Part shown: piece by piece, positions 32,901 through 43,734 of the stretch
Position numbering within the stretch: position 1 is the stretch's first letter
Layout: each line of letters starts with the position of its first letter
NCBI GenBank assembly: GCA_037349105.1
Contig: JAYJMM010000015.1
Coordinates: 496,001 to 560,000, forward strand
Direction of reading: 5' to 3'
DNA length: 64,000 bases
Source of the DNA: Limnomonas spitsbergensis
Lineage: Eukaryota; Chlorophyta; Chlorophyceae; Chlamydomonadales
Translations under genes and position numbers: made by a program
The notes under the pieces: model-generated
The model's input: the letters and a program-made list of their open reading frames with translations, nothing else
Told to the model about the DNA's origin: nothing
The model's database searches: none

Positions 32901-33881
32901 ACAGAGGAGCAGGCTGCCAACGTGTCGGTCATGGTCCAGGTACTTACTTTTGTTCTTACGCATCTGGAATTCTGGACTGTCCATCTGCCTCCCCATCCCA
33001 TTAGGTCTTTGGGCCCTCCGGACTGAAAGCTATGTGGGAAATCTCGGGTTCCAGGTTTTCCCAACACTTGCACAGGGCCCCAACTAGATGAAGGGGCAAG
33101 AGGTCACCAGTTTATTTCACTGAAAACCAGAGTACCAGACCACCTTTGGCAGGTCGCTGAACGGTCACCACTGGGCCGATGGGGACCAAACCTTGACCGG
33201 CCTACAGTCAGTGGCCAAAGCAGCTAGGCTTGCTGGCTCCTCCCCCCCCCCTGCCCTCCGGGCCGCAGGGTGCGATGAACCAGATATATTGCTGAAACTC
33301 CTTAAAAAAATAGGGTAGGTCACCAGGGCAGCTGTATATCATACAGCATCATCTCAGTTGGCATTCAGCGACTGACGTTCCTGTCTTTCTTTATGTAATC
33401 CTAGGATCGGTTTCAAGACTAGTCGTTTGGTGAAGGTTCGGTACTTACCTTGCTAGGTGTGTGCTAAGTCTCCATCGGCCCTGTGGTGGCCGACTGGCAG
33501 CCACCAAAAGGTCGCAAGGTGGTCGGGTGCGCACAATAATAAACCCTTCGGAGGCCCTCATGATAAATGTCCCGACTCCCTCGATTCCCGCCGGGCTAGA
33601 TGATGTGGATGGTGGAAAATCAGTGATGCACTGACACTACTCCCCAGAGTCCCCGCTTTTTGCTCCCTTGCGTCCTGCACCCCGCTTGCTGCTCCCCACT
33701 TCCTGCTCCCCACTCCCTGCTCCCCCACTCCCTCCTCCCCCTCTCCCCCGCCTTATGGTGTAGCTCACAGCTGCCCCGCTGCTGACTGATGCAGGACTTG
33801 ATGATGTGGATGGTCGACAACTCGAGGTCACTCTTTTTGACATGTGACGACTACGTGAATAGCCCCCAGCCATCGCCATGA
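26970..33881 (+). CDS. MRG15/Eaf3-type chromodomain-MRG protein (7 exons, 269 residues)
   Basis: Exons are 26970-27088, 28342-28459, 29804-29878, 30942-31091, 31780-31902, 32802-32939 and 33795-33881; all phases fit. Exons 1-2 encode the chromo barrel (FSIGERAFVPFTDKNYKAKV, then FVHYNGWNKKYDTWVED) with the aromatic-cage Tyr/Trp positions kept. Exon 3 is a basic linker (KRAAMKDKFFKKP); it uses a weak AAG acceptor, and skipping it would also keep frame. Exons 4-7 encode the MRG domain: PPALKKALLNDFEAI and LPRRPSVADLLQRY, LRTYFDKSLQVVLLYRVERE, FGAEHLLRLFVKLPEL, and LMMWMVDNSRSLFLTCDDY. Family members read H3K36 methylation and recruit NuA4-type acetyltransferase or histone deacetylase complexes in the nucleus. 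The length is short for the family because the linker is short. Confidence 0.94.
28595..28640 (+). pseudogene. Decayed copy of the 3' part of MRG exon 2
   Basis: In frame it reads GLEEAGMIKLTHGG, against WVEDAGMIKMTAEG in the intact exon 140 bases upstream. It has no splice sites of its own. It is a local exon fragment copy in intron 2. Confidence 0.75.
29330..29803 (+). repeat. ~115-bp tandem copies of the 3' splice region of MRG intron 2
   Basis: Four diverged units each have CTGCCACG(A)GA-like sequence, AGGTTGCA, AACCCCAGGGGACAA or AATCCCAAGGGCAAGC, then ATGCAACCATCAATACTGTG and CCTCAGACC. The last unit leads into exon 3 at 29804. Confidence 0.8.
30041..30300 (+). repeat. Decayed copies of the exon 3 / 5' splice-site junction in MRG intron 3
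   Basis: The end of exon 3 and its donor (CTGAGCAAGCCTGAAGTATG, 29862-29881) recur as CCGAGCAAGCCCGAGGTATG at about 30066. Weaker copies lie near 30180-30215 (TGGACTGTTGAATGC, then CCTGAGGTGTATGG) and 30265-30290 (ATGAGCAGGCCCAAAAGGTG). Spacer sequence (GCATGGGG, TTATGCA) is repeated too. Confidence 0.8.
30510..30556 (+). pseudogene. Decayed fragment of MRG exon 4
   Basis: GTCGTGGCCTTGGAGCTGGA, then GATGGC, resembles the start of exon 4 (GCTGTGGTGCTGTTGGACCT, then GGAGATGCCC), about 410 bases upstream of the intact exon. Similarity is moderate. Confidence 0.5.
31962..32477. repeat. (GGAAGC)n hexanucleotide repeat, 86 uninterrupted copies
   Basis: 516 bases of perfect GGAAGC repeat lie in intron 5 of the MRG gene, starting 59 bases after the donor at 31903. 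A G14 run (31925-31938) lies between. The ORFs of Gly-Ser, Glu-Ala and Leu-Pro dipeptides across it are by-products of a 6-bp repeat. Confidence 0.99.
32695..32801 (+). repeat. Reiterated 3' splice region of MRG intron 5
   Basis: CAGGCAGTTACTTTCCTC occurs at 32727 and again at about 32763, each followed by a CACCTCCACACATTG(C/T)AGGCA block. The last AGGCA is the acceptor of exon 6 (32802). Confidence 0.85.
33598..33635 (+). pseudogene. Fragment copy of the last MRG exon
   Basis: GATGATGTGGATGGT at 33600 repeats the start of exon 7 (33800-33814), about 200 bases upstream. It is too short to encode anything. Confidence 0.55.
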
Positions 33882-34084
33882 GCGGCCTATCTTAAAGCGC
33901 ATGGGGGGGCGCATGTCAGTGCTGCTTCCATGAGCGGCTGCTGACGAGAGGGCGCTGAACCGCTGGCACCTGACAAGGCGTTGGTAGTTGATACCGGTGC
34001 ACAGCGAATCTCCAAATGCTTAGCTAATCATATCTAGCTAGGGCTTGGCCTCAATTATATGGGGGCTCTCTCTCCTTCGGACCC

Positions 34085-34215
34085 CTTTCGTCAATGACAT
34101 AACACCTCTGAGGCTCTGGGCCCTGCTCAAAAAGGCTCGGCCGCATGGGCGCCTAACTGTTTCGTTGGGAGAAAATAAATGGAACTGAAGGGAAGAGGGG
34201 AAAGGAAAGATGGAG
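34085..34215 (-). mobile_element. Retrotransposon 3'-tail element
   Basis: The minus strand reads ..GGCGCCCATGCGGCCGAG, TTTTTGAGCAGGGCCCAG, AGGTGTTATGTCATTGAC. It lies 200 bases after the MRG stop codon, in antisense. Confidence 0.8.
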
Positions 34216-34319
34216 AAGAATAGATGGACCCCTTTATTTACGCCAGGGCATGCAAGATTTTCTATCTGAGGACTGGGAAGAAAGGTGGAGGGATTGAATC
34301 TGCCACACGATCCTCTCTC

Positions 34320-34500
34320 CCCCTGTCTAGATCGCTGGAGCCATGTTCCTGCCCCCCTCACACAGGAGTGTGGCATGGCTGCACCATGGTCCTGGATGTG
34401 CATGAAAGCTGGAATTGAGCTGGGGGTGCACTTACTGGACAGGTTTAGAACAGTGCATACCTGCTGGGCCATGCTGAACGCTCAGCCACATGGGGCTGGT
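34320..34500. repeat. Dispersed repeat family D
   Basis: Second copy of the element at 16375-16560, including GGAGTGTGGCATGGCTGCAC and CCATGGTCCTGGATGTGCAT, then AGAACAGTGCATACCTGCTG. Confidence 0.7.
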
Positions 34501-35199
34501 AGGGAATAACTAGGCTCAATTCCAGCTACTGGACAGGTGGAGGAATGGTAGAGGTCTTGAATCCACAGAAACAACATTTGCGCGCTGCTGCCCAGTCTCA
34601 AGCAGCAAAATCACTAAGACCTTCCGTCCACCTTTCCGTTTTCTCGTTGGGGGGGTCTTTGTCCTATATGGCCCTATCTATCTTCCCTCTTGCCTTTACT
34701 TCCTTTCCTTTTTCCTCCCGACGAGACAGGAAATAGGATAGCCCGCAGGCAGGAGGGGAGGCCCTGGCTCCCTGTGGAATTTGTAGTTGAGTGTTTTTGA
34801 AGGCTAGTTTCTTCAGGGGCAGGGGATACGGTTTGCCTGACCTTTTCGTTGATATTCTTGTTGTTTGGAAGGTGAACCTGTTTTCCTTTCTTTCCTCTTG
34901 TGCCGTCTCCCTTGACTTTTCTACCTGACTTCATGTTTACCGACATGGCCGAGCTTAATTTAAGCAGGGGCTGAGGTGTAGCTTTTAGACCTGTCCTAGA
35001 ATACTCTATCCTCACCCTGGTTAGTGGGCACCTGGCCCGTATGTCAAATCTTTTGTTGGACCTCATGTTTACAAATTGATCTGTTTTTTTAACTGATCGT
35101 TTATGTTAAGCCCTGCTTCGGTACCGGACCTGCTTCATCCAATTCTGAAAACGAACCGGAAGTTGGCTGTCTCATTGGACTGCTTTGGGGCTTCATATT

Positions 35200-36760
35200 G
35201 ACTCCCAAAGGTCATGGAGTTTGGCAGCCGCTTAGCAGCACAGCGCCGACAGCCTGCCCATGTTTGCGTATACGGCCCTGACCGTGCCGTGTTGAAGCGT
35301 TTCCAAGAATCCAAGTTCGTGGGCATCACTCAGCACAAAAGCGGCGGCATGAAGAGGGCCATGGAGGGTAGAGAGGCGCCTTTGGCTGCCGCGCTGCACC
35401 GTGTTCGCCGCTGGCAGCCAAGGTGGGCCTAAGGCGCCATCTTCCAACCCGCATCATGTTGGCAGCTGTGTACCATACGCAGCGCCTGCGGCCAACTATG
35501 GCGACGTGGTGTGGGCCACCAGCCACCTTCGGCCTCGGCAATGTCTTTCCAGCAAAATGCAGTCCAGCTTGCTTCAGCACCTACGCCAGGCTGCGGGGCT
35601 ACCTTCATCAGCCGCCAGTTGGGGAGTCCTGAGAGAGCTGCAGCTCCAGCCACTACAGCGAGACTGGTGGACCCATATCCTCCGCTTCTACAATTCAGCG
35701 GTGGCACCGGCGGCACAGCAATACAGCCCTCTCATAGCTCAAGCCATGGCAGCAGATATGCAGCTTGCAGTCAGCCAGGGCACTGGCGGCCGCACCTGGT
35801 GCTCTGATCTGCTGGGTACATTAGAGGAGCTGGAGCGGGGGGCAGCCACCCCCACCTTACCTGAGGCAGCAGCTGCCCTACAGCGCCTACCCGTCACAGA
35901 GGTGTTGGCACTCGTTGACGCAGCCTACGACCAAGCACGGCTGGACGCAAGCGGCGGTGGGGACCCCAGGGAGGCAGGGACCCTACCACCGAGCACAGAT
36001 CTGCGGCGACCTATCGCGCCTGTTTCCAATCCACGGCGGGCGGGTGCCGTGCTGGCGCAAGCCAAGAGCCGCACTAGCCAGAGGGAGTGTGCTTGTGTGC
36101 GCATAAATTTGCGACTGCGGCTCGGCGCGATCAGCACTGCTGATACCAGAGACAGCGCAACGGTCAGCGGCGAGAGGCACGCTGCTGCCAGCGGTGTTGG
36201 GCACGGGGGGATAGCGAGCAGGTGGAGGATGCGCTACATGTGTGCTTCCAGTGCCCTAGTGTCAGGAAGCAGTTACGGGAGCGGGGGTGGGCAGGTCCTC
36301 CAGGCGCTGCCACTAACTTCCACCAGCTGTACCAGGCTGAGCAGGGGTGGGATGCACTTGCTTTTGTGGACTGTGCTGTGGGCATTGTTGAGGGTTAGTC
36401 TTTAGGGATTTTGAGGCGCCGGTGTCGTTTGCCTTTCCGGCCTTCTCTTTTGGTCCTCTTTTGTTGTTTGCCCCCTTTTTATTTCTTCTCTTCTCCCTTC
36501 TGATCAGTGGAGCGCCCTCACGGCCAAGCAGGGGTGGGATACCGGGATACGCTCGCTTTTGTGGACTTTTCTTTTTTTAGAGGCTTTGTTGAGGGCTGGT
36601 CTCTAGTGGACCTCAGGATTGGACTTGGTCTTCCCTGCCTCTCTTTTTCTTCCTTTCCCCCTCTCTTCCTTTTAGTTCTTTCTTTACTCCATTCTAAACA
36701 GTTGGGCCCCTGCGCGGCCGAGCTTTGAGCGGCCCCAGAGGTGTAACGTTATTGACCTAA
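35200..36760 (+). mobile_element. Truncated non-LTR retrotransposon (LINE), copy 1
   Basis: A decayed open frame (35401-36405, plus pieces in the other frames) has the character of the region after a LINE reverse transcriptase: a thumb-like stretch (KFVGITQHKSG), helices (LQRDWWTHILRFYNSA), and near the end, in a shifted frame, a Cys-containing motif (VEDALHVCFQCPSVRKQL) typical of the C-terminal zinc-knuckle region. The ~300-base 3' flank ends in a tail with TTTGAGCGGCCCCAGAGG and TGTAACGTTATTGAC. The 5' part, including the reverse transcriptase core, is absent. A second copy in inverse orientation lies at 44112-44925 and a third at 44935-45368. No intact protein is encoded. Confidence 0.75.
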
Positions 36761-37596
36761 TATCTCACAAAATAAGCTTGAGATGTCCATGGTATGTCAT
36801 GAACATGTCAAGCTCATATTGTGAGATCCCAGGTTATGTTTGGCTGGACACCAGGATAGCTTACAATTGCCTCAATACACTCATCTGTTTCGAGTTGATC
36901 AGCATCTCTCATCATCCCAGCCACATGACGCTACCACGGCCTGCTACCATTAAGGGGCCTGGTCTTTAAGCCTCCAGCTGCCAGCCTAGAGGATTCCCTC
37001 CATCAGTCGAGTGGTAGCCACCCAGCAGCCTGCCATAGGTAGTCTGGTGGGGCTTAAGATTGACTCTGATCTTCGTTTTCGTTCGTTCATCACCTCTGGA
37101 CAAAAACTGTGGACTGGCATGCCCAGGTGTTGCCAATAGGGCCAAGCTTTAGATGGCACACGATCCTTCTGTCCCATCATTACCAGTAGATTAATTGTGA
37201 AAAACATGGCAAACCTTATGCAGGTTACCTAGACAGGACAGGACTAATGTGCAGGCAGACACGAAATATGGTATAGGCCAAATCTTGAGATGAGACTGGA
37301 AGACTAAACAGACATGTAGCCAAATCACGAATCTTCATGCTGAGGTCTACCCCTCTTGTACTGTGTATCATAATGCTGCCAGGTGGATAGCGGAAAGCTA
37401 TTCCAGCCGCTTAAAACACATGCAGACTCCCTCTGGCAGTCCTAGGCGTATAAGGGCCGCACCATGCATGGTGAATGGATAGAAGAGAGCTGGAAAATTG
37501 CGGGTGAACAGCCAGCTGTACGTGCGCTCTATAGGCGGATGATGCAGGCCACTCTAAGCGGACGGGCTCCATGCTCCACGTGCTGTCCTCCGAAAA
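36761..37596. other. Gene-free stretch downstream of the endosulfine gene
   Basis: I see no exon, array or named element. It should contain the 3' UTR of the minus-strand gene ending at 37597. Confidence 0.5.
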
Positions 37597-38192
37597 TTAC
37601 ATGTTCTTGTCCATCGGATCCAGGTGCGAAATTCTCCGTGAAGGTAGAGGCGTAGGCTCCAGCTTCGGCTTCAGCACCTCTTGGGCAGGAGGCACAGCAG
37701 GTCCTCCGTTCGCAGCGGCTTCCTTGTTCATGTTGTAGTCTGCCGAATCGAAGTATTTGTGTTCCTGTTGCGTTCAAAGACATACTTCTGATAAGGAAGG
37801 GCAGACGTTTGTTTGGATAATCAGTGGCAAACGCTCCCTTCACGCACAGCAACATGAAGATCGACATTGCACTCTTCTCAAAACCAAACTTATGTTATTC
37901 CTATAATTCCCAAACAAATAAAAAAATACCTTAGCTTTCAGTAGACTCTTCTTCTTGGGCTTCATGCCACCATACTTAGCAAACATCATTGCCTCCTGTT
38001 CTCGCATTACAGCATCTTGCTTGACCTTATCGGCTGCTTTCTCTGCTTCAATTTCCTCAGGCGATCGCTGCATTGCGTGTGATGAGGGCAGAGATGTTCA
38101 GGCGTGAAATATGCAACATCTTCTTACGCGAAGAGTCACGGATATGAAAGAATATGGAATATGTATGTGCACACCTCGTCTTCATCGGCCAT
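37597..38192 (-). CDS. Endosulfine (ENSA/ARPP19/Igo) family protein (3 exons, 107 residues)
   Basis: Exons on the minus strand are 38192-38175, 38067-37930 and 37764-37597, all phase 0. Exon 1 is just MADEDE, ending at a GTGTGC donor. Exon 2 is helical and charged (SPEEIEAEKAADKVKQ, then KYGGMKPKKKSLLKAK). Exon 3 starts with EHKYFDSADYNMNK, the hallmark of the family: the serine in FDSADY is the site which Greatwall-type kinases phosphorylate to turn the protein into a PP2A-B55 inhibitor at mitotic entry or in quiescence. The tail PLPSRRISHLDPMDKNM carries an RRxS site that resembles the C-terminal PKA site of animal ENSA. Length matches the family. The two introns are short (107 and 165 bases) and free of tandem arrays, unlike those of the other genes here. 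Confidence 0.95.
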
Positions 38193-38938
38193 CTTAGCGT
38201 TGTCCAAATGCCTCCTACAAAACTCTTCCTCGCTGGAGTTCCCCCGAAACTTTTGCAAATTCCTTAGACAAGCGAGCGACTTCAGGAGACGATATGTAGT
38301 CTACAAGTGCACAGAGTCAAATCCCGCTGGGGCCTGACATGACAAGGAATGTGTGAAGGTGTGGCAGCTGGTATCACACTAGATAGGGTGAGCAATGTCT
38401 GTGCCGACCCAAGGAAGAAGTTGGTATCAACCTGTGAGCAACATTCAAACCTGAGCAAACGCAGTTTTCTGCATTTTTTCATAATTCCCAATATATTATA
38501 AAATGAGACTCTAACGGGGCCATGACATTCTGCAGACTGTCCTACCCCTCTTCAGATAAAGGAGAGGCGCATGTACGATCTCTGTCCCTGGAATTGAGGG
38601 GTGCAGCAATATTACAATATCGAATTAGGGTTAGGATACGCGGAGGAACCTCGCAAAACGCAAAACCTTGACTTAGTCTTTCTCGATATTCGTTCCGCGC
38701 TGCTGTCACGTGGAAGAGGTATCCATGGGCCGAAGCCCGTCCAGAAGTGCCTGTCCAGCGGCGATTTCACAGTCGAGCTAGCTCAGCACATGACGAGCAG
38801 GGGCATGACAACGACCGCCTGGGACTAAGCCCTGCTGTTCTACAGGCTAGTGGTGAGAATGCTTTGAGTGATGCATCCGACATTTCCCCTTCCATGCATG
38901 CTCCCATCTAGTGGTCCATGTCCTCCAGTGGTCAAAAT
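38193..38938. other. Endosulfine promoter side and spacer
   Basis: It should hold the endosulfine promoter (minus strand). A 75-codon plus-strand ORF at 38601-38828 shows no recognisable feature and I do not call it a gene. Confidence 0.4.
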
Positions 38939-41112
38939 TGGAGACCATGGCAGCATGCAGCAGCATGGAGGTGCCACTCCTCCCTGTCTCAGCTGCCTAG
39001 GCCTGCTGGAGCCCAGGGCAGCATGCAGCAGCATGGAGGTGCCGCCTCCCCCCTGTCTCAGCTGCGTAGGCTTGCTGGAGCCCAGGGTAGCATGCAGCAG
39101 CTTGGAGGTGCCACCTCCCCCATGTCTCAGCTGCCTAGGCCTGCTGGAGCCCATGGCAGCATGCAGCAGCATGGAGGTGCCGCCTCCCCCCTGTCTCAGC
39201 TGCCTAGGCCTGCTGGAGCCCAGGGCAGCATGCAGCAGCATGGAGGTGCCGCCTCCCCCCTGTCTCAGCTGCCTAGGCCTGCTGGAGCCCATGGCAGCAT
39301 GCAGCAGCATGGAGGTGCCGCCTCCCCCTGTCTCAGCTGCCTAGGCCTGCTGGAGCCCAGGGCAGCAGGCAGCAGCATCGAGGTGCCGCATCCCCCCTGT
39401 CTCAGCTGCCCAGGCCTGCTGGAGCCTAGGGCAGCATGCAGCAGCTTGGAGGTGCCGCCTCCCCCTGTCTCAGCTGCCTAGGCCTGCTGGAGCCCAGGGC
39501 AGCATGCAGCAGCGTGGAGGTGCCGCCTCCCCCCTGTTTCAGCTGCGTAGGCTTGCTGGAGCCCAGGGTAGCATGCGGCAGCTTGGAGGTCTCACCACCC
39601 CCCTGTTTCAGCTGCCTAGGCCTGCTGGAGCCTAGGGCAGCATGGAGGTGCCGCCTCCCCCCTGTCTCAGCTGCCCAGGCCTGCTGGAGCCCAGGGCAGC
39701 ATGCAGCAGCATGGAGGTGCCGCCTCCCCCCTGTCTCAGCTGCCCAGGCCTGCTGGAGCCCAGGGCAGCATGCAGCAGCTTGGAGGTGCCGCCTCCCCCC
39801 TGTTTCAGCTGCGTAGGCTTGCTGGAGCCCAGGGTAGCATGCGGCAGCTTGGAGGTCTCACCACCCCCCTGTTTCAGCTGCCTAGGCCTGCTGGAGCCTA
39901 GGGCAGCATGGAGGTGCCGCCTCCCCCCTGTCTCAGCTGCCCAGGCCTGCTGGAGCCCAGGGCAGCATGCAGCAGCATGGAGGTGCCGCCTCCCCCCTGT
40001 CTCAGCTGCCCAGGCCTGCTGGAGCCCAGGGCAGCATGCAGCAGCTTGGAGGTGCCGCCTCCCCCCTGTTTCAGCTGCGTAGGCTTGCTGGAGCCCAGGG
40101 TAGCATGCAGCAGCTTGGAGGTGCCGCCTCTCCCCTGTCTCAGCTGCCTAGGCATGCTGGAGCCTAGGGCAGCATGCAGCAGCATGGAGGTGCCGCCTCC
40201 CCCCTGTCTCAGCTGCCTAGGCCTGCTGGAGCCCATGGCAGCATGCAACAGCTCGGAGGTGCCACCTCCCCCTGTCTCAGCTGCCTAGGCCTGCTGGAGC
40301 CTAGGGCAGCATGGAGGTGCCGCCTCCCCCCTGTCTCAGCTGCCTAGGCCTGCTGGAGCCCAGGGCAGCATGCAGCAGCATGGAGGTGCCGCCTCCCCCC
40401 TGTCTCAGCTGCCTAGGCCTGCTGGAGCCCAGGGCAGCATGCAGCAGCTTGGAGGTGCCGCCTCTCCCCTGTCTCAGCTGCCTAGGCATGCTGGAGCCTA
40501 GGGCAGCATGCAGCAGCATGGAGGTGCCGCCTCCCCCCTGTCTCAGCTGCCTAGGCCTGCTGGAGCCCATGGCAGCATGCAACAGCTCGGAGGTGCCGCC
40601 TCCCCCTGTCTCAGCTGCCTAGGCCTGCTGGAGCCTTGGGCAGCATGGAGGTGCCGCCTCCCCCCTGTTTCAGCTGCGTAGGCTTGCTGGAGCCCAGGGC
40701 AGCATGCAGCAGCATGGAGGTGCTGCCCCCCCCCTGTCTCAGCTGCCTAGGCCTGCTGGAGCCCAGGGCAGCATGCAGCAGCATGGAGGTGCCGCCTCCC
40801 CCCTGTTTCAGCTGCGTAGGCTTGCTGGAGCCCAGGGTAGCATGCAGCAGCTTGGAGGTGCCGCCCCCCCCTGTCTCAGCTGCCTAGGCCTGCTTGAGCC
40901 TAGGGCAGCATGCAGCAGCTTGGCGGTGCCACCTCCCCCCTGTTTCAGCTGCCTAGGCCTGCTGGAGCCCAGGGCAGCATGCAGCAGCTTGGAGGTGCCG
41001 CCTCCTCCCTGTCTCAGCTGCCCAGGCTGTTGGAGCCCAGGGCAGCATGCAGCAGCTTGGAGGTGCCGCCTCCTTCCTGTCTCAGCTGCCTAGGCATGCT
41101 GGAGCCCACAGC
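38939..41112. repeat. ~70-bp tandem minisatellite with higher-order structure
   Basis: About 31 copies of a unit with GCAGCATGCAGCAGCATGGA, GGTGCCGCCTCCCCCCTGTC and TCAGCTGCCTAGGCCTGCTG. Variants (CTTGGAGG against CATGGAGG; GCGTAGGCTTG against GCCTAGGCCTG) recur in blocks; for example, 39640-39905 is repeated at 39906-40170. As 70 is not a multiple of 3, successive units shift frame, so the many Pro/Cys-rich ORFs are not genes. Confidence 0.97.
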
Positions 41113-41385
41113 AACATGGGCCTTGTACCTGATGGCTAGGGCTGTTGGAGCTCTGGTCATGCTTCAAAGCCTGGTGCTGCTGCCACCCACCTTGGCTTGT
41201 CATCTTTGTTGGACAGCCTCGTCCATTTACATGTGTGCCCTAGGCTCAAAAGGCCTGCTCCTCAGGATAAGGCACCCAACAAGCAGGCCAAGGTGGGTGT
41301 GGTCAAGTCCAATCAGATGAAAGGGAGGTGGCTCAGGCAACATGTGGGGGCTAAGCGTGCTACATTGTCGTGAGCATGCACGCCT

Positions 41386-41940
41386 ATGAGTACCCCATCA
41401 GAGATGGGGTACGAATCAGCTCTTCCCCAAGTTCTCCAGCAAAGGTCAGCGGGGGCCCAGGGCAACAGCCTCAGACCAAAGACCTCCAGGCAGCTGCTTG
41501 AATTCCAGAAGAGGGTCACAAATGAGCTATGTAGGAGGGACACAGCTGCCTTGAGTGAGGCACTGAGTTGCACATCCATGCAACCCCCTCCCTTCACTCC
41601 TGATGTGCAGACCGCCATCAACGCCATCAGCATGGTTCTGGATGCAGCCAAGGCCATCAAGAGGACCGACAGTGCTTCTCCAGCATCAGCTGCTGTTGTT
41701 GCTGTGCCCAGGAGGAAGTTTGCCAGCAAGGCCAAGGAGAACAAGGGCACATGGCAAGGGGAGGGACAGAAGAGGTGTGATGCTTGCAACACGATGCCTA
41801 AGGATGGCGTCGGGTTGTATCAGCACCGGGCCACTTGTGAGGCATACCAGGCAATTAGGCAAAGTATGGGAAGAAGTAGGGTGTGTTGGATGCACATGTT
41901 CTTCAATTCTGCAACATCTACTCATGCTTCAGAATCCTGA
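41386..41940 (+). CDS. Hypothetical 184-residue protein with a Cys/His finger-like motif
   Basis: A single uninterrupted frame from an ATG (an in-frame TGA lies 15 bases upstream) to TGA at 41938-41940. Codon use and composition look coding: a mixed helical N-terminus (TSRQLLEFQKRVTNEL), a long Ala-rich helix (AINAISMVLDAAKAIKR), a basic stretch (RRKFASKAKENKG) and then CDACNTMPKDGVGLYQHRAT followed by C, a C-x2-C-x13-H-x3-C arrangement that could bind zinc. It follows the 70-bp minisatellite by about 270 bases. It might be the last exon of a longer gene or a remnant of a transposon DNA-binding protein. No family is recognised. Confidence 0.45.
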   Translation: MSTPSEMGYESALPQVLQQRSAGAQGNSLRPKTSRQLLEFQKRVTNELCRRDTAALSEALSCTSMQPPPFTPDVQTAINAISMVLDAAKAIKRTDSASPASAAVVAVPRRKFASKAKENKGTWQGEGQKRCDACNTMPKDGVGLYQHRATCEAYQAIRQSMGRSRVCWMHMFFNSATSTHASES

Positions 41941-42699
41941 CTGATGCATTTGGCATTTGAGATCAATTCTGGATTCAGACATGATTAAGAAGTGGATGCT
42001 TACCAGCATATTTGCTATTCTGTTTGCTTTATTCATTTAATTTTGAAGAAAGAACAACCAGAAACGTTGGCAGAAGTTTCCTGTACTTTTTGGAATGTGT
42101 GAATTGGATTTGTCTGATCAGGCCCTGTTGGAGCCTGAGTGTGGATGAGAAGCTTTGCATGAGGCAGGATGGCTTGTATACAAGCACGGCTCGTTATCTT
42201 GTTTCATGGCTGACCTGCAATTTAGTATGTGCATGCATGCTGCCTACAGAGTGAGAGGTGTGACTGTGTGGGAGGTGAGGCCGCTGCCACTTTTTGTCGT
42301 CTGATGACCGACAACTGGCATGCATAAGCAGAATATATTTAATAGCAAGTTCAATAATAATTGTGTTGCCCTCGAGGCCCACTGCAACTCGACAGTTGGT
42401 ACATGCAGCTTCTTCCTCGAGGCAGATCACGTGCTGCAACTTCACCCATAGATGCGCCTACGGTCTAAGAAGCTGCTCTGTTGATATCTCCCTATTTCCC
42501 CCTACTTCCACACATTCTCTCCCTATGTAGTTGCTATTTTCCCGCTCCCCGGGGCCCGGGTGATTGGGTGAAGCCTCCAAAGGGGATCAGAGCCTCAGAA
42601 GCAGAGCTCAGAAGATGGCGATGCATCCAAGATTGGATATAGTAAATGAAAGAAAGACTCGTGGACCATTTTCCATGTCAAATGCTGTTAATCAGACTG

Positions 42700-42790
42700 G
42701 TAATAAAGGACGATACACCTCTGGGCCGAAATAAAGCTCGGCCACTCCGGCAAACTAAGTGTCAGCTAGGAAAGTCAAGGGAGAAGGCAC
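42700..42790 (-). mobile_element. Tail element, diverged subtype
   Basis: The minus strand reads GAGCTTTATTTCGGCCCAGA and GGTGTATCG, preceded by a CCTTCTCCCTTGACTTTCC lead. The same lead subtype occurs at 34880-34960 and 62440-62550. Confidence 0.6.
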
Positions 42791-42939
42791 AAGCAGGGGA
42801 TACAATAATATAATCAGACTTTTTTCTTAATTTTGCATGGGATACCAGCACAACAGTGGCCAGTGAGGTTTGATTTAGCAATTTATGCTATCAGCAAGAT
42901 TTTCTTGTTATATTTCCAGGGTCGGCTACCGTACAACAG

Positions 42940-43045
42940 GTCAATGACGTTACACCTCTGGGCCCTGCTCCAAAACAAGGCTCAGCCGCGTGGGCGCCTA
43001 AGTAAGAGGGGAAAGGGGTAAACAAGAGAAAGGGACAGACAAAAG
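42940..43045 (-). mobile_element. Retrotransposon 3'-tail element
   Basis: The minus strand ends GAGCAGGGCCCAGAGGTG, TAACGTCATTGACCTG, with the core GGCGCCCACGCGGCTGAG. Confidence 0.85.
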
Positions 43046-43269
43046 GCAGCCGTACAACAGGTGACGCGGTCAAAGCGCCTCGCTGGCGCTCCTTAAAATC
43101 TCTTGCAACGCTTATCACCGCATGGGATATTCCCATGCGGAACGATCGTTGCTCATGTGGATGAAGCTAAAGCTAACATTTGCATCTGATCGAGCTTCGG
43201 ATGCATTATCGGTTTGGCCAGGGCAGGCTGCTTAGCCAATGGAGACAAATAAAACTGAGCTGAAGCAAA

Positions 43270-43320
43270 TTCATGTCAATAACCTAACACCTCTGGGCCT
43301 GCTCAAAGCTCGGCCGCAAT
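43270..43320 (-). mobile_element. Short tail element
   Basis: Only the last ~45 bases of the tail are present: CGGCCGAGCTTTGAGCAGG, CCCAGAGGTGTTAGGTTATT on the minus strand. Confidence 0.75.
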
Positions 43321-43644
43321 TCATGTAAAATTGTCCGAAAAGAAGAGCCGTGCCTGATGGCAGACACCTAAATCTGGTCATATTTTTCGGTCCTTTGTTG
43401 CTTCATATAAACAACATATTTACTGATGTGCTGTCACAATTTTCAGGATTTCTCATGCTTCCATCTCAAACAATGACCTACTCACAGGAAATCGGTTACC
43501 CAGAGGCACAACGTCATTAATCACAGGAACTCGGGAGCACCTGCCTGAAACGATTCAGTCCTTGATTGCATCAGGGAAACTGCTAAGGATCTCTGCTTGA
43601 GTTCAAAACATGCCTTGAGCATGAAGCTTCTTCAACTTCAGATT

Positions 43645-43722
43645 GTCTTTCCCAGCTGACCTTTTGTTGGCCAACGTGGCCAAGCTTCTTTTCAGCATGG
43701 CCCAGAGGTGTTATGTCACTTA
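43645..43722 (+). mobile_element. Tail element, subtype with CCAACGTGGCCAAGCTT
   Basis: Ends TTTCAGCATGGCCCAGAGG and TGTTATGTCACTTAC. Confidence 0.75.
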
Positions 43723-43734
43723 CATAATCGGTAC

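Noticed and set aside
35429..36385. Minus-strand ORFs over the first LINE copy
   Set aside because: Antisense shadows. Homology between the copies and the C-terminal motif support the plus strand.
38840..41320. Pro/Cys-rich ORFs such as those with PPPPCLSCLGLLEPRAACSS
   Set aside because: The ~70-bp unit shifts frame at each copy, giving overlapping ORFs on both strands; none starts or ends with gene-like signals.
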